DNA of 64,000 nt from Kineococcus endophyticus (GTDB lineage: Bacteria > Actinomycetota > Actinomycetes > Actinomycetales > Kineococcaceae): the NCBI RefSeq assembly GCF_040796495.1, contig NZ_JBFNQN010000019.1, positions 1 through 64,000 on the forward strand, given 5' to 3'. The notes beneath the pieces were generated by a model, which saw only the letters and a program-made list of their open reading frames with translations, made no database searches and was not told the DNA's origin. Of the stretch, positions 27,318 to 36,212 are shown in pieces (position 1 is the stretch's first letter; every line of letters starts with the position of its first letter). Both the position numbers and the translations under genes were made by a program.

Positions 27318-28424
27318 TCAGGCGTCGTCCCGCCACAGCAGCAGCGCGGTCCGGTCGTCGGCCTCCCCCGGCGCGACGTCGTCGACGAGACCGGCCAGGG
27401 CACCGGCCCGGGCGCCCGGCGCCAGGGACAGCAGCCGGGTGACCAGCGCGCCGATCCCCTCGCCGAGGTCGACGTCCCGCTGCTCCACGACGCCGTCGGA
27501 GTAGACGAGCAGCGCATCGCCGGGGGCGAGCGTGGCCTCGACGGCCGGGAACGCCGCGGACGGGACGAGCCCGAGGGGTGGTCCGGGCGTCGTCTCGAGC
27601 AGCTCGGCCTCGCCGGCGCCGTGGGCGTGCACGGCCGGCGGGTGGCCGGCCGAGGCCACCGAGACCGCCCCCGAGGTCAGGTCGACGGCGACGTGCACAG
27701 CGGTGGCGAAGCCCTCGAACCAGCCCTGGCGCAGGACGTAGCGGTTGGCCGCGGGCAGGAACTCGTGCGGGGGCACGGCCCCCAGCAGCCCGCCGAGGGC
27801 ACCGGACAGCAGCAACCCGCGGCTGCCGGCGTCCTGGCCCTTGCCCGAGACGTCGACGAGCGCGACCTCGAGCCGCTCCCCCACCAGGCACGACAGCAGC
27901 ACGTCCCCGGAGAACGCGTCGCCGTGGGCGGGACGGACCAGTCCCTCGGCGTGCCAGCCCGGCGGCAGCTGCGGGAGCCGGCCCTGGGCGAGGAGCCGGT
28001 CGCGCAGGTCGACGAGCATCGCCTCCCCGAGGTAGCCCGTCAGGCCGAGCTGCTCGCGGCCGCGGGCGAACTGCACGGCCATGAGGGTCGTGAGCACGAT
28101 GACCACGACGAGGCTGGGGGTCACTGGTCCGCGGTGCTCGGCGCGCAGGAGGATCGAGGCGACGAGCGCCAGGACGGTCGCGGCGGCCAGCACCAGCATC
28201 GGTGTGAGGCGCAGGAGCAGCGCGCCGACGAGCACCAGCGGGACGACCGAGGTGAGCGGGACGGCGCCGGTCCTGGCGGAGGCGATCCCGACGACGAGGA
28301 CCAGCAGCACGAGCACGCCCGCCGTGGAGCGCTGGGGAGGGCGCGCCAGCAGCCGCCGGACCGCCGCCCGCCGGCCGGGGCTCAGGCCGAACCACGGGGC
28401 CCGGCGCGGGACGGGCCGCTGCAT
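27318..28424 (-). CDS. membrane-anchored PP2C-type (SpoIIE) serine phosphatase
   Basis: 368 residues: four to five hydrophobic segments in the first ~125 residues (for example GVLVLLVLVVGIASA and VVPLVLVGALLL), then a SpoIIE/PPM phosphatase domain with metal ligands in GDAFSGDVLL, DVSGKGQDAG, the SAGHPPAV block and LLVYSDGVVEQRD, ending GEADDRTALLLW. Such enzymes dephosphorylate anti-anti-sigma factors in partner-switching circuits; no sigma or anti-sigma gene is adjacent, so the substrate is elsewhere. ATG 28424. Its stop meets the glycerate kinase stop, and the next gene upstream (nei) ends 53 bp away. Confidence 0.9.
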   Translation of the reverse strand: MQRPVPRRAPWFGLSPGRRAAVRRLLARPPQRSTAGVLVLLVLVVGIASARTGAVPLTSVVPLVLVGALLLRLTPMLVLAAATVLALVASILLRAEHRGPVTPSLVVVIVLTTLMAVQFARGREQLGLTGYLGEAMLVDLRDRLLAQGRLPQLPPGWHAEGLVRPAHGDAFSGDVLLSCLVGERLEVALVDVSGKGQDAGSRGLLLSGALGGLLGAVPPHEFLPAANRYVLRQGWFEGFATAVHVAVDLTSGAVSVASAGHPPAVHAHGAGEAELLETTPGPPLGLVPSAAFPAVEATLAPGDALLVYSDGVVEQRDVDLGEGIGALVTRLLSLAPGARAGALAGLVDDVAPGEADDRTALLLWRDDA

Positions 28425-28445
28425 GCCCGCATCCTAGGAGTGACT

Positions 28446-28475
28446 CAGCGTATGACTCCAATCACAAGAGGTGAT
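28446..28475 (-). promoter_or_regulatory. possible CRP/GlxR-like site before the SpoIIE gene
   Basis: Minus strand TGTGATTGGAGTCATA (28466-28451) matches the CRP/GlxR pattern TGTGA-N6-TCACA at 9 of 10 core positions. An adjacent inverted repeat ATCAC-N5-GTGAT (28461-28475) overlaps it. It lies 27-42 bp ahead of the start codon. Binding is a guess from sequence. Confidence 0.3.
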
Positions 28476-28477
28476 CT

Positions 28478-29272
28478 CTAGGGTTGGCAGGAGGGACACC
28501 ACGTGAGGTTCCGCTGGGCGAGCTGCGCGTAGGCGATCTCCGTCCCGCACACCCGGCACGGCTGCCCCTGACGGCGGTAGACGTAGAACGAGTCCGCCCG
28601 CGTCGCCCGCCCTGTGCGGCGCGAGCGGTGCTCGGGCCGGGTGGTGACGATGCGACCGGCCCGGACCCCGGCCGCCATCAGGGTCGAGAGGTCCTCCCAG
28701 AGCGCGGTCCACTCGCTCTCCTCGAGCTCGCGGCCGGGCCGGTAGGGGTTGACGCCGGCCCGGAAGAGGACCTCGGCGCGGTAGACGACCCCCACGCCGG
28801 CGACGACCTCCTGCTGCATGAGCAGCCCCGCCGTGCTCGACCGGCTGCGGTGGATCCGCGCCCACGCGACCGTCGGGTCGGCGTCCGGGCGCAACGGGTC
28901 CTCCCCGAGCCGGGCGTGCAGCGCGTCGACGCCGGCCGGGTCGAGGACCTCGCAGGCCGTCGGACCGCGCAGGTCGGCCCAGCCGCGCTCCCCCTCGAGC
29001 CGGACGCGGACCTGTCCCCGGGGGGCCTCGGGCACGCCGTCGCCGGTCGTCCACTTCCCGTAGAGGCCGAGGTGGACGTGCAGGGTGCGCCCGTCGTCGA
29101 AGTCGGCGAGCAGGTGCTTGCCGTGGGCGTCCGTCGCCACCAGCGTCCGGCCGTCGAGCAGGGCCGCGCCGTCCTCGAAGCGTCCCTGCGGACTGCTCAC
29201 GACGACGGGCGAGCCCGCGAAGCGCTCCCCCAGCCGCCGGGCGTCGCGCCGGACGGTGTGACCCTCGGGCAC
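28478..29272 (-). CDS. nei: DNA glycosylase of the Fpg/Nei family (endonuclease VIII-like, Nei2)
   Basis: 264 residues. Start PEGHTV gives the catalytic Pro2 and Glu3; the conserved Lys is in DAHGKHLL; a helix-two-turn-helix and a C-terminal zinc finger (CRVCGTEIAYAQLAQRNLTWCPSC) bind DNA. It removes oxidised pyrimidines and nicks the abasic site. The PEGHT start fits Nei rather than Fpg (PELPE). GTG 29272. It follows rpiB by 9 bp on the same strand, a pair often seen in actinobacteria. Confidence 0.92.
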   Translation of the reverse strand: MPEGHTVRRDARRLGERFAGSPVVVSSPQGRFEDGAALLDGRTLVATDAHGKHLLADFDDGRTLHVHLGLYGKWTTGDGVPEAPRGQVRVRLEGERGWADLRGPTACEVLDPAGVDALHARLGEDPLRPDADPTVAWARIHRSRSSTAGLLMQQEVVAGVGVVYRAEVLFRAGVNPYRPGRELEESEWTALWEDLSTLMAAGVRAGRIVTTRPEHRSRRTGRATRADSFYVYRRQGQPCRVCGTEIAYAQLAQRNLTWCPSCQP

Positions 29273-29281
29273 CGCCCCGGG

Positions 29282-29755
29282 TCAGGCGCCGGGCAGGGGC
29301 GGGAGCTCGCCCGTGCGCGCGTACTCGTCGAGCATCGCGATGCGGCGGACGTGGCGGGGGTCCTGCGAGAACGGGGTGGACAGGAAGGTGTCCGCGAGGA
29401 GGGTCGCCTCCTCCAGGGTGTGCATGCGGGCCCCGATGCCCACGCACTGCGCGTCGTTGTGCTCGCGCGCCAGCCGCGCCGTGTCCACCGACCAGGCCAG
29501 CGCGCACCGGACGCCCGGGACGACGTTCGCGGCGATCTGCTCACCGTTGCCGGACCCGCCGATGACGATGCCGAGGCTGCCCGGCTCCTGCGCCACGGCG
29601 TGCGCGGCCCGCAGGACGAACGGCGGGTAGTCGTCCTGCCCGTCGTAGACGGGGGCACCGTGGTCGACGACGTCGTGGCCCTGCTCGCGCAGGTGGGCGA
29701 CGAGGTGCTCCTTGAGCTCGAACCCGGCGTGGTCGGTGCCGATGTGGACGCGCAT
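29282..29755 (-). CDS. rpiB: ribose-5-phosphate isomerase B
   Basis: 157 residues. Interconverts ribose-5-phosphate and ribulose-5-phosphate. RpiB marks: HIGTDHAGFELKEHL at the N-terminus, GIVIGGSGNGEQIAANVVPGVRCAL (the loop has Ser where some RpiB have the catalytic Cys, as in the actinobacterial form), and EHNDAQCVGIGARM. ATG 29755. It heads an operon with nei. Divergent from the DUF429 gene across 36 bp, which must hold both promoters. Confidence 0.93.
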   Translation of the reverse strand: MRVHIGTDHAGFELKEHLVAHLREQGHDVVDHGAPVYDGQDDYPPFVLRAAHAVAQEPGSLGIVIGGSGNGEQIAANVVPGVRCALAWSVDTARLAREHNDAQCVGIGARMHTLEEATLLADTFLSTPFSQDPRHVRRIAMLDEYARTGELPPLPGA

Positions 29756-29791
29756 GGGGCCAGCTTGGCAGCCCGGTGCGACGATCGCGCC

Positions 29792-30508
29792 GTGGGGTCG
29801 GGTGCGGCGGTGGGCGTCGTGGTGCTGGGGGTGGACGGGCGTCGCGGCGGGTGGGCCGTCGCCGTCGTCGAGGGCGGACCGCAGCGGGCGGAGGTGCGCG
29901 ACTGGGTCAGCCTGGTCGGCCAGGACGCCCGACCCGTCCTCGACCTCGCGCGGCGCCACGACGCCGCCGCCGTCGGGTTCGACGTCCCGGTGGGGCTGCC
30001 CGCGGACGACTGGCGCCCCGTGGACCTGCTGGCCAAGAAGGCCCTGGGCCGAGCGCACGCGCGCGTCTTCCTCGTCCCGCCGCGCGAGGTCCTGCGCCGG
30101 CCCGACTACGCCGCGGCCCGGGCCCGCTGCCGCGACCTGCTGGGCGGCAAGGGTCTGTCGGCGCAGACGTGGGGTCTGCGCGGCCCGGTCCTGGCCGTCG
30201 ACGACGCCCTCGCGCAGGACACAGCGGCCCGCGGGCTCGTCGTGGAGACCCACCCGGAGCTGTCGTTCGCGCAGATGACGGGCACCGTCCTGCCCTCGAA
30301 GAAGACCGTCGAAGGCCGCGCCGCACGGGAGCAGGCGCTCGCCGGCTGGCTGGACGGACCCGCCGCCCCACCGGGCGACGACCACCTCGACGCGGCCGCG
30401 TGCGCCTGGTCGGCGCTGCGGTGGGCGGGGTGGGCGCCCGGGGGCACCGCGCGCGTCCTCGGCGGGGACGAGGACGAGCGCGGACTGCCCCAGCGGATCG
30501 TCGTGTGA
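29792..30508 (+). CDS. DUF429 protein (RNase H-like fold predicted nuclease)
   Basis: 238 residues. Acidic residues sit at the expected positions of an RNase H-like core: Asp in LGVDGRRGGWAVA, Asp in VGFDVPVGLP, Glu in VETHPELSF and Asp in DDHLDAAACAWSA. Other family blocks are RVFLVPPREVL and GLSAQTWGL. The biochemical function of DUF429 proteins is not established; a nuclease is predicted from fold. GTG 29792 is likely; a GTG at about 29810 is possible. It stands alone between rpiB (divergent) and the DsbA-like gene (convergent). Confidence 0.85.
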   Translation: MGSGAAVGVVVLGVDGRRGGWAVAVVEGGPQRAEVRDWVSLVGQDARPVLDLARRHDAAAVGFDVPVGLPADDWRPVDLLAKKALGRAHARVFLVPPREVLRRPDYAAARARCRDLLGGKGLSAQTWGLRGPVLAVDDALAQDTAARGLVVETHPELSFAQMTGTVLPSKKTVEGRAAREQALAGWLDGPAAPPGDDHLDAAACAWSALRWAGWAPGGTARVLGGDEDERGLPQRIVV

Positions 30509-30526
30509 CCGCGCGGCCCGGGGACC

Positions 30527-31177
30527 TCAGTCGAAGACGGGCCCCTGGGTCCGGGTGCGCTTGAGCTCGAAGAACCCGGGCACGCCCGCGACGAGCAGGC
30601 AGCCGTCCCACAGCCGGCCCGCGGCCTCGCCCTTGGGAGCGGGCGTCACCACCGGGCCGAAGAACGCGACGTCGTCGAAGGCCACGACGGGCGTCCCGAC
30701 GTCCTCGCCGACCTTGGTGATGCCCTCGGTGTGCGAGGCGCGCAGCTCGGCGTCGTAGGTGGAGGAGTGCGCGGCCGCAGCGAGGTCGGCGGGCAGGCCG
30801 ACCTCCTCGAGCGCCTCGCGGACGACCACGTCGAAGTCCTTGTTCCCGCCGGGGTGGATGCGCGTGCCCATCGCCGTGTAGAGGGGCAGCACGACGTCCT
30901 CGCCGTGCAGGACGCGGGCGGCCGTGACGACGCGGACGGGCCCCCAGCCCTTGTCCATGAGCTCGCGGTACTCCTCGGGCAGGTCCCGGCCCTCGTTGAG
31001 GACCGACAGGCTCATGACGTGCCAGCGGACGGTGATGTCGCGGACCTTCTCGACCTCGAGCATCCAGCGCGAGGTCATCCAGGCCCAGGGGCACAGCGGG
31101 TCGAACCAGAAGTCGGCCTGGGCCCCGTTGCGCGGGCTGCCCTGCTCGGGGCTCTGGTCGGTGGTCGGCGAGGTCAT
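30527..31177 (-). CDS. DsbA-family thioredoxin-fold protein, Rv2466c-like
   Basis: 216 residues resembling the mycothiol-dependent nitroreductase Rv2466c of mycobacteria: [16 protein letters not shown] near residue 24, helical insertion with [11 protein letters not shown], and cis-Pro loop [10 protein letters not shown]. The active site reads CPWA, so the second (resolving) cysteine of the CPWC motif is absent; such a protein could work by a monothiol mechanism through mycothiol. ATG 31177 is chosen; ATG 31186 has a closer GGAG and is possible. It diverges from pepN. Fits the mycothiol/ergothioneine theme of the window. Confidence 0.85.
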   Translation of the reverse strand: MTSPTTDQSPEQGSPRNGAQADFWFDPLCPWAWMTSRWMLEVEKVRDITVRWHVMSLSVLNEGRDLPEEYRELMDKGWGPVRVVTAARVLHGEDVVLPLYTAMGTRIHPGGNKDFDVVVREALEEVGLPADLAAAAHSSTYDAELRASHTEGITKVGEDVGTPVVAFDDVAFFGPVVTPAPKGEAAGRLWDGCLLVAGVPGFFELKRTRTQGPVFD

Positions 31178-31320
31178 GCGCCCCATCCTGCTCCGCGGCT
31201 CCGACACCCGGCTGCGGGGGTCGGTGTCGCAGCGCCGTGGCAGAGTCGTCCGCGAACACCGGCCGCCGCAGCGGGCGGGCCGGACCGGTGCCCCGGGTGG
31301 GCTCGAGGAGAGGACGTGCA

Positions 31321-33879
31321 GTGCCTGGCGAGAACCTGACGCGCGAGGAGGCCCGGACGCGGGCCGGCCTGGTGCAGGTCGAGCACTACGAGGTGGACCT
31401 GGACCTGACGACGGGTCCGGAGACGTTCCGCTCGACCACCACGGCGCGGTTCACGGCCACGCCGGGCGCGTCGACGTTCATCGACCTCATCAGCGCCGCC
31501 GTCCACGAGGTCGTGCTCAACGGGACGGCGCTGGACGTCGCGGCCGTGAACGACGGCGTGCGCATCCAGCTGGACGACCTTGCGGCCGAGAACGAGCTCC
31601 TCGTCGTGGCCGACTGCCGCTACATGAACACGGGCGAGGGCCTGCACCGCTTCGTCGACCCGGTCGACGACGAGGTCTACCTCTACTCCCAGTTCGAGGT
31701 GGCCGACTCCCGCCGCGTCTACGCGGTCTTCGAGCAGCCCGACCTCAAGGCCGAGTTCACCTTCACCGTCACCGCGCCGGCGCACTGGCGCGTCATCTCG
31801 AACTCCCCCGTCGAGCACCGCCACCCCGTCGAGGCGGGCACGCGCTGGACGTTCGAGCGGACGCCGCGGCTGTCGTCCTACGTCACGGCGGTCATCGCCG
31901 GCCCCTACGAGGGCTCGGAGGACTCCCTCGTGTCGGCCGACGGCCGGACGGTCCCGCTGGGGGTCTACTGCCGCAAGTCGCTCGTGCAGCACCTCGACGC
32001 CGACAACGTCGTGCGCGCCACGAAGCAGGGTTTCGAGTTCTTCGAGCGCGAGTTCGACCGCGCCTACCCGTTCGCGAAGTACGACCAGGTCTTCGTGCCG
32101 GAGTTCAACGCGGGCGCGATGGAGAACGCGGGCGCGGTGACGTTCGTCGAGAGCTACGTCTTCCGCTCCAAGGTGCCGCAGGCCACGGTCGAGCGCCGCG
32201 TCGTCACCGTGCTGCACGAGCTGGCGCACATGTGGTTCGGCGACCTCGTGACCATGCGCTGGTGGAACGACCTGTGGCTCAACGAGTCCTTCGCCGAGTT
32301 CGCCTCCACGCTGGCCGCCGCCGAGGCGACGGAGTGGAAGGGGTCGTGGACGACCTTCAACTCCCTCGAGAAGTCCTGGGCCTACCGGCAGGACCAGCTG
32401 CCGACGACGCACCCGATCGTCGCCGAGATCAACGACCTCGAGGACGTCGCCGTCAACTTCGACGGCATCACCTACGCCAAGGGCGCGAGCGTCCTCAAGC
32501 AGCTCGTCGCCTACGTGGGCCGGGAGGAGTTCCTGGCCGGTGTGCGGGCGTACTTCGCCCGGCACGCGTTCGGCAACACCGAGCTCGTCGACCTGCTGCG
32601 CGAGCTGGAGGCCACGTCGGGCCGGGACCTGTCGGCCTGGTCGCGCGAGTGGCTGGAGACGGCCGGTGTGGCGACCCTGCGCCCGGTCGTGGAGACGGAC
32701 GCCGACGGCACGATCACGGCGGCCCGCCTGCTGCAGGAGGCGCCCGCGGCGCACCCGCACCTGCGCGCGCACCGCATCGCGCTCGGTTGCTACGACCTCG
32801 TCGACGGCAGCTTCGAGCGCACCCACCGCGTCGAGCTCGACGCCGCGGGGGCCAGCACCGAGCTGCCGCAGCTCGTCGGCCGCCGCCGCCCGGACCTGCT
32901 GCTGGTCAACGACGACGACCTCGCCTACGCCAAGATCCGCCTCGACGAGGCCTCGCTGGCCACGGCGCTGCAGCACCTCGACGCGTTCCGCGACTCCCTG
33001 CCCCGCTCGCTGGTCGCGGCGGCGCTGTGGGACATGACGCGCGACGGGGAGTCCCCCGCCCGCGACTACGTCGACCTGCTGCTGACGACGTTGCTGCCCG
33101 GCGACGCGGCCCGGGCCGACTCGACCGTCGCGCTCGTGCTGCTGCGCCAGCTCACGACGACGGTCGAGCTCTACACCGCGCCGGCCCACCGGGAGGAGGT
33201 GCGCGCCCGCACGGCGAGCACGCTCCTGGAGCTGCTGCGCGCCGCCGCCCCCGGCAGCGACACCCAGCTGCAGTTCGCCCGGGCCTTCGCCTCCTCGGCC
33301 CACAGCCCCGAGCACCTCGCGGTCGTCGCGGGCCTCTACGACGGCTCGCAGGTCATCGAGGGCCTGGAGGTCGACGCCGACATGCGCTGGGCGCTGCTCA
33401 CGGCCCTCGTCGCCGGCGGCGTCCTGGGCCCGGAGGCCGTCGACGCCGAGCTGGAGCGGGACGCCACCGCGACGGGCCAGCGCTCGGCCGCCGCGGCCCG
33501 CGCGGCGGTGCCCACGGCCGAGGCCAAGCAGCGCGCGTGGGCCGACGTCGTCGAGCGCGGCGACCTGCCCAACGCGGTCCAGGCCTCGGTCATCGCCGGG
33601 TTCTCGCGGGTCCACGACGAGGAGCTGCTCCGGCCCTTCGTCGAGCCCTACTTCGCCGTGCTGCGCACGGTGTGGGCCGAGCGGACCAACGAGATGGCCC
33701 AGCAGATCGTCACGGGCCTCTACCCGCTGGAGCTCGCCGACCACGCCCTCATCGAACGCACCGACGCGTGGCTGGAGGCCGAGCCGGACGCGCCGCCCGC
33801 GCTGCGCCGCCTCGTCCTGGAGAACCGCGACGGGGTGGCCCGTGCGCTGCGGGCCCAGGAGCGCGACGCGCAGCGGTGA
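31321..33879 (+). CDS. pepN: aminopeptidase N (M1 family)
   Basis: 852 residues. Zinc metallopeptidase removing N-terminal residues. The exopeptidase motif GAMEN is near residue 264, the zinc site HELAH near 299 with WFGDLVT after it, and the third ligand is Glu in NESFAEF. The C-terminal ~400 residues are the ERAP1-like helical domain. GTG 31321 is preceded by GAGGAGAGGA; an open stretch upstream lacks M1 similarity. No signal peptide, so cytoplasmic. Normal length for the actinobacterial enzyme. Ends just before a strong hairpin. Confidence 0.96.
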   Translation: MPGENLTREEARTRAGLVQVEHYEVDLDLTTGPETFRSTTTARFTATPGASTFIDLISAAVHEVVLNGTALDVAAVNDGVRIQLDDLAAENELLVVADCRYMNTGEGLHRFVDPVDDEVYLYSQFEVADSRRVYAVFEQPDLKAEFTFTVTAPAHWRVISNSPVEHRHPVEAGTRWTFERTPRLSSYVTAVIAGPYEGSEDSLVSADGRTVPLGVYCRKSLVQHLDADNVVRATKQGFEFFEREFDRAYPFAKYDQVFVPEFNAGAMENAGAVTFVESYVFRSKVPQATVERRVVTVLHELAHMWFGDLVTMRWWNDLWLNESFAEFASTLAAAEATEWKGSWTTFNSLEKSWAYRQDQLPTTHPIVAEINDLEDVAVNFDGITYAKGASVLKQLVAYVGREEFLAGVRAYFARHAFGNTELVDLLRELEATSGRDLSAWSREWLETAGVATLRPVVETDADGTITAARLLQEAPAAHPHLRAHRIALGCYDLVDGSFERTHRVELDAAGASTELPQLVGRRRPDLLLVNDDDLAYAKIRLDEASLATALQHLDAFRDSLPRSLVAAALWDMTRDGESPARDYVDLLLTTLLPGDAARADSTVALVLLRQLTTTVELYTAPAHREEVRARTASTLLELLRAAAPGSDTQLQFARAFASSAHSPEHLAVVAGLYDGSQVIEGLEVDADMRWALLTALVAGGVLGPEAVDAELERDATATGQRSAAAARAAVPTAEAKQRAWADVVERGDLPNAVQASVIAGFSRVHDEELLRPFVEPYFAVLRTVWAERTNEMAQQIVTGLYPLELADHALIERTDAWLEAEPDAPPALRRLVLENRDGVARALRAQERDAQR

Positions 33880-33887
33880 TCCCGACG

Positions 33888-33918
33888 TCCCGGGGTGGTG
33901 CCGGTCACCACCCCGGGA
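33888..33918. terminator. bidirectional hairpin between pepN and malQ
   Basis: A 13-bp perfect stem (TCCCGGGGTGGTG, 33888-33900, with 33906-33918) and a 5-nt loop between two convergent genes. Confidence 0.75.
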
Positions 33919-33933
33919 ACGCCGTGGCGTCGG

Positions 33934-36075
33934 TCAGCGGCGCAGGGCCTCGTCGACCGCGCGGGCCAGCGACTGCGCGCGGACGTCGTCCGCGAGGTCG
34001 TCGAGCAGCACGACCTTCCCGTCCGACCCCGTCAGCGGCATCCGCCAGTTCGGGTACTCCTGCGACGTGCCGGGCTGGTTCTGGGTGCGCCGGTCCCCGA
34101 CGGCGTCGACGAGGGAGACGCCGACCATGAGCGAGGGCGAGAGCGCCAGGTAGCGGTGCAGGGCCTCGACCGTGGCCTGTTCGTCGGCGCCCTCCGCCAG
34201 GAGGCCGCGGTCGCGGACGAGGCCGAGGATGCGTTCCTGCTCGGCGGCGTCCTGGGCGCGCTCCTCGGCCACGGGCCGGGTCAGCAGCCCGAGGCGGTCG
34301 CGCAGGCTGACGTGCTCCTGGGCGAGGTAGCCGGCCGTCGGCGGCAGGTCGTGGACGGTGACGCTGGCCAGAGCCAGTTCGCGGTAGGCCTCCGGCGCCT
34401 TGGGGCTCTCCCCCTCGTACTCGAACCACAGGACGGCGCTGCCGAGGATCCCGCGATCGGCGAGGTAGTCGCGCACCCACGGTTCGACGGTGCCGAGGTC
34501 CTCCCCGACGAGGACGGCGCCGGCCCGCTGCGCCTCCAGCGCGAGGATCCCGATGAGCGCGTCGTGGTCGTAGCGGACGTACGTCCCGGCCGACGGCTCG
34601 GCGTCCTGCGGGATCCACCAGAGCCGGAACAGCCCGATGATGTGGTCGATCCGCAGCCCACCGGCGTGCCGCAGGATCGTGCGCACCATGTCGCGGAAGG
34701 GCGCGTAGGCGACGTCCGCGAGCCGGTCGGGCCGCCACGGGGGCTGGCTCCAGTCCTGGCCCTGCTGGTTGAAAGCGTCCGGTGGCGCCCCGACGGTGAC
34801 CCCGCGGGCCAGCGCGTCGCCCAAGGTCCACACGTCGGCGCCGTCGGGGTGCACGCCGACGGCGAGGTCGTGGACGATGCCCGGCCCCGTGCCCGGCGCC
34901 GTCGCGGCGTCCTGGGCGGTGCGCAGCTGCTCGTCGCACTGCCACTGCAGCCAGCGGTGGAAGTCGACGCGCTCGGCGAGCTCGACGGCGAGGCCGCTGT
35001 CGTGCGCGGCCTGCGGCGAGGCCGCCTCGGCGGGCCAGTCGGCGGCGGGCAGCCCGAACCGCTCGGCGAGGGCGCACCACGTCGCGAAGCCGGTCAGTCC
35101 CGGGTCCTCCGCGGCGACGTACCGGCGGAAGGCGGCCTCGCGCGCCGCGGTCCGGCCGTGGGCGAAGACGACCTCGAGCGCCTCCCGCTTGGCGGCCCAG
35201 GACGCGTCGCGGTCGATCTCGGAGCTGTCGTGGACGGCCGGTCGGACGCGCTCGGCGAGCCGCTCGACGTGGGCCCGGTCGCCCGGGGACAGGTAGGCGA
35301 CCTCGCGGACGTCCTCGACGCGCAGGTACAGCGGGTTGACGAAGCGCCGCGTCGTCGGCAGGTACGGCGAGGGCTCCATGGGCGGCACGGGCTGCGCGGC
35401 GGCCAGGGGGTTGACCAGGATCCAGCCGGCGCCCTGGTCGGCGGCCACGGCGGACAGCTCGGCGAGGTCGGCCAGGTCCCCCACGCCCCACGAGCGCGAC
35501 GAGCGCACCGAGTACAGCTGCGTCTGGTAGCCCCAGCTGCGTCCGGTGCGCAGCGCGAGCGGCAGCTCCAGGACGTCGGGGGTGACGACCACCGGGCACT
35601 GCGAGACGCCGTCGGGGGTGCGCGCCGTCAGCACGTGCCAGCCGAGCGGGAGGTCGTCGGGAAGCTCGAAGGTGGCCCGGCCGGTGAGGCGGCCGTCGAC
35701 GAGGACGGGGTCGATCCAGCGGTCGAGCTGCCGCAGCGGGGCCCAGCCCTGGTCGTCCTCGAGCTCGACCGTGACGTCGACGGGGTCGCCGTGGGCCACG
35801 TGGACGGGCACGGGGTGCGGACGGCCCTCACGGGCCACGACGACGGGCGGCAGGACGCGGCGCCAGGGGCGCAGCTTGACTTCCTGCAGGGCCTCGCGGA
35901 CCGCCTCGCGCGAGGAGACGTCCAGGCCCATCGCGGTCAGGACGGCCGTCACGGTGGAGGCCGGGACGGTCGTCGGCCGCCCCCGCCAGTCGGTGAAGGT
36001 GGTGGCGACCCCGCAGGCCGTCGCGAGGTCGGTGAGCTCGGCGCCCAGCTCGGCGGTCGAGGAGTCTGTGGCCAC
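33934..36075 (-). CDS. malQ: 4-alpha-glucanotransferase (amylomaltase)
   Basis: 713 residues of GH77. Transfers alpha-1,4-glucan segments between maltodextrins. An N-terminal ~150-residue extension precedes the barrel, as in the longer actinobacterial/E. coli form. Landmarks: WGYQTQLYSVRSSRSWGVGDL, PYLPTTRRFVNPLY, the nucleophile Asp in GGLRIDHIIGLFRLWWIP, the acid Glu in VGEDLGTVEPWV, and the stabilising Asp in VHDLPPTAGY. GTG 36075 starts at VATDSSTAELGAEL; 15 more open codons are Arg-rich and unsupported. It diverges from the oligopeptidase gene. It would help feed maltose or glycogen into metabolism. Confidence 0.94.
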   Translation of the reverse strand: MATDSSTAELGAELTDLATACGVATTFTDWRGRPTTVPASTVTAVLTAMGLDVSSREAVREALQEVKLRPWRRVLPPVVVAREGRPHPVPVHVAHGDPVDVTVELEDDQGWAPLRQLDRWIDPVLVDGRLTGRATFELPDDLPLGWHVLTARTPDGVSQCPVVVTPDVLELPLALRTGRSWGYQTQLYSVRSSRSWGVGDLADLAELSAVAADQGAGWILVNPLAAAQPVPPMEPSPYLPTTRRFVNPLYLRVEDVREVAYLSPGDRAHVERLAERVRPAVHDSSEIDRDASWAAKREALEVVFAHGRTAAREAAFRRYVAAEDPGLTGFATWCALAERFGLPAADWPAEAASPQAAHDSGLAVELAERVDFHRWLQWQCDEQLRTAQDAATAPGTGPGIVHDLAVGVHPDGADVWTLGDALARGVTVGAPPDAFNQQGQDWSQPPWRPDRLADVAYAPFRDMVRTILRHAGGLRIDHIIGLFRLWWIPQDAEPSAGTYVRYDHDALIGILALEAQRAGAVLVGEDLGTVEPWVRDYLADRGILGSAVLWFEYEGESPKAPEAYRELALASVTVHDLPPTAGYLAQEHVSLRDRLGLLTRPVAEERAQDAAEQERILGLVRDRGLLAEGADEQATVEALHRYLALSPSLMVGVSLVDAVGDRRTQNQPGTSQEYPNWRMPLTGSDGKVVLLDDLADDVRAQSLARAVDEALRR

Positions 36076-36212
36076 CCGGCGACTCTGCCAGACCCGCTGC
36101 GCGCTGGCGCGTCCGAGCACGAGGGTTCACGTGGACGTCACACGGGCACGCCGCGGAGGGCCTGTGGAGGGTGCCCCCGCCGTGTCGGAGCGCCGACCTA
36201 GGGTGGTCGACC

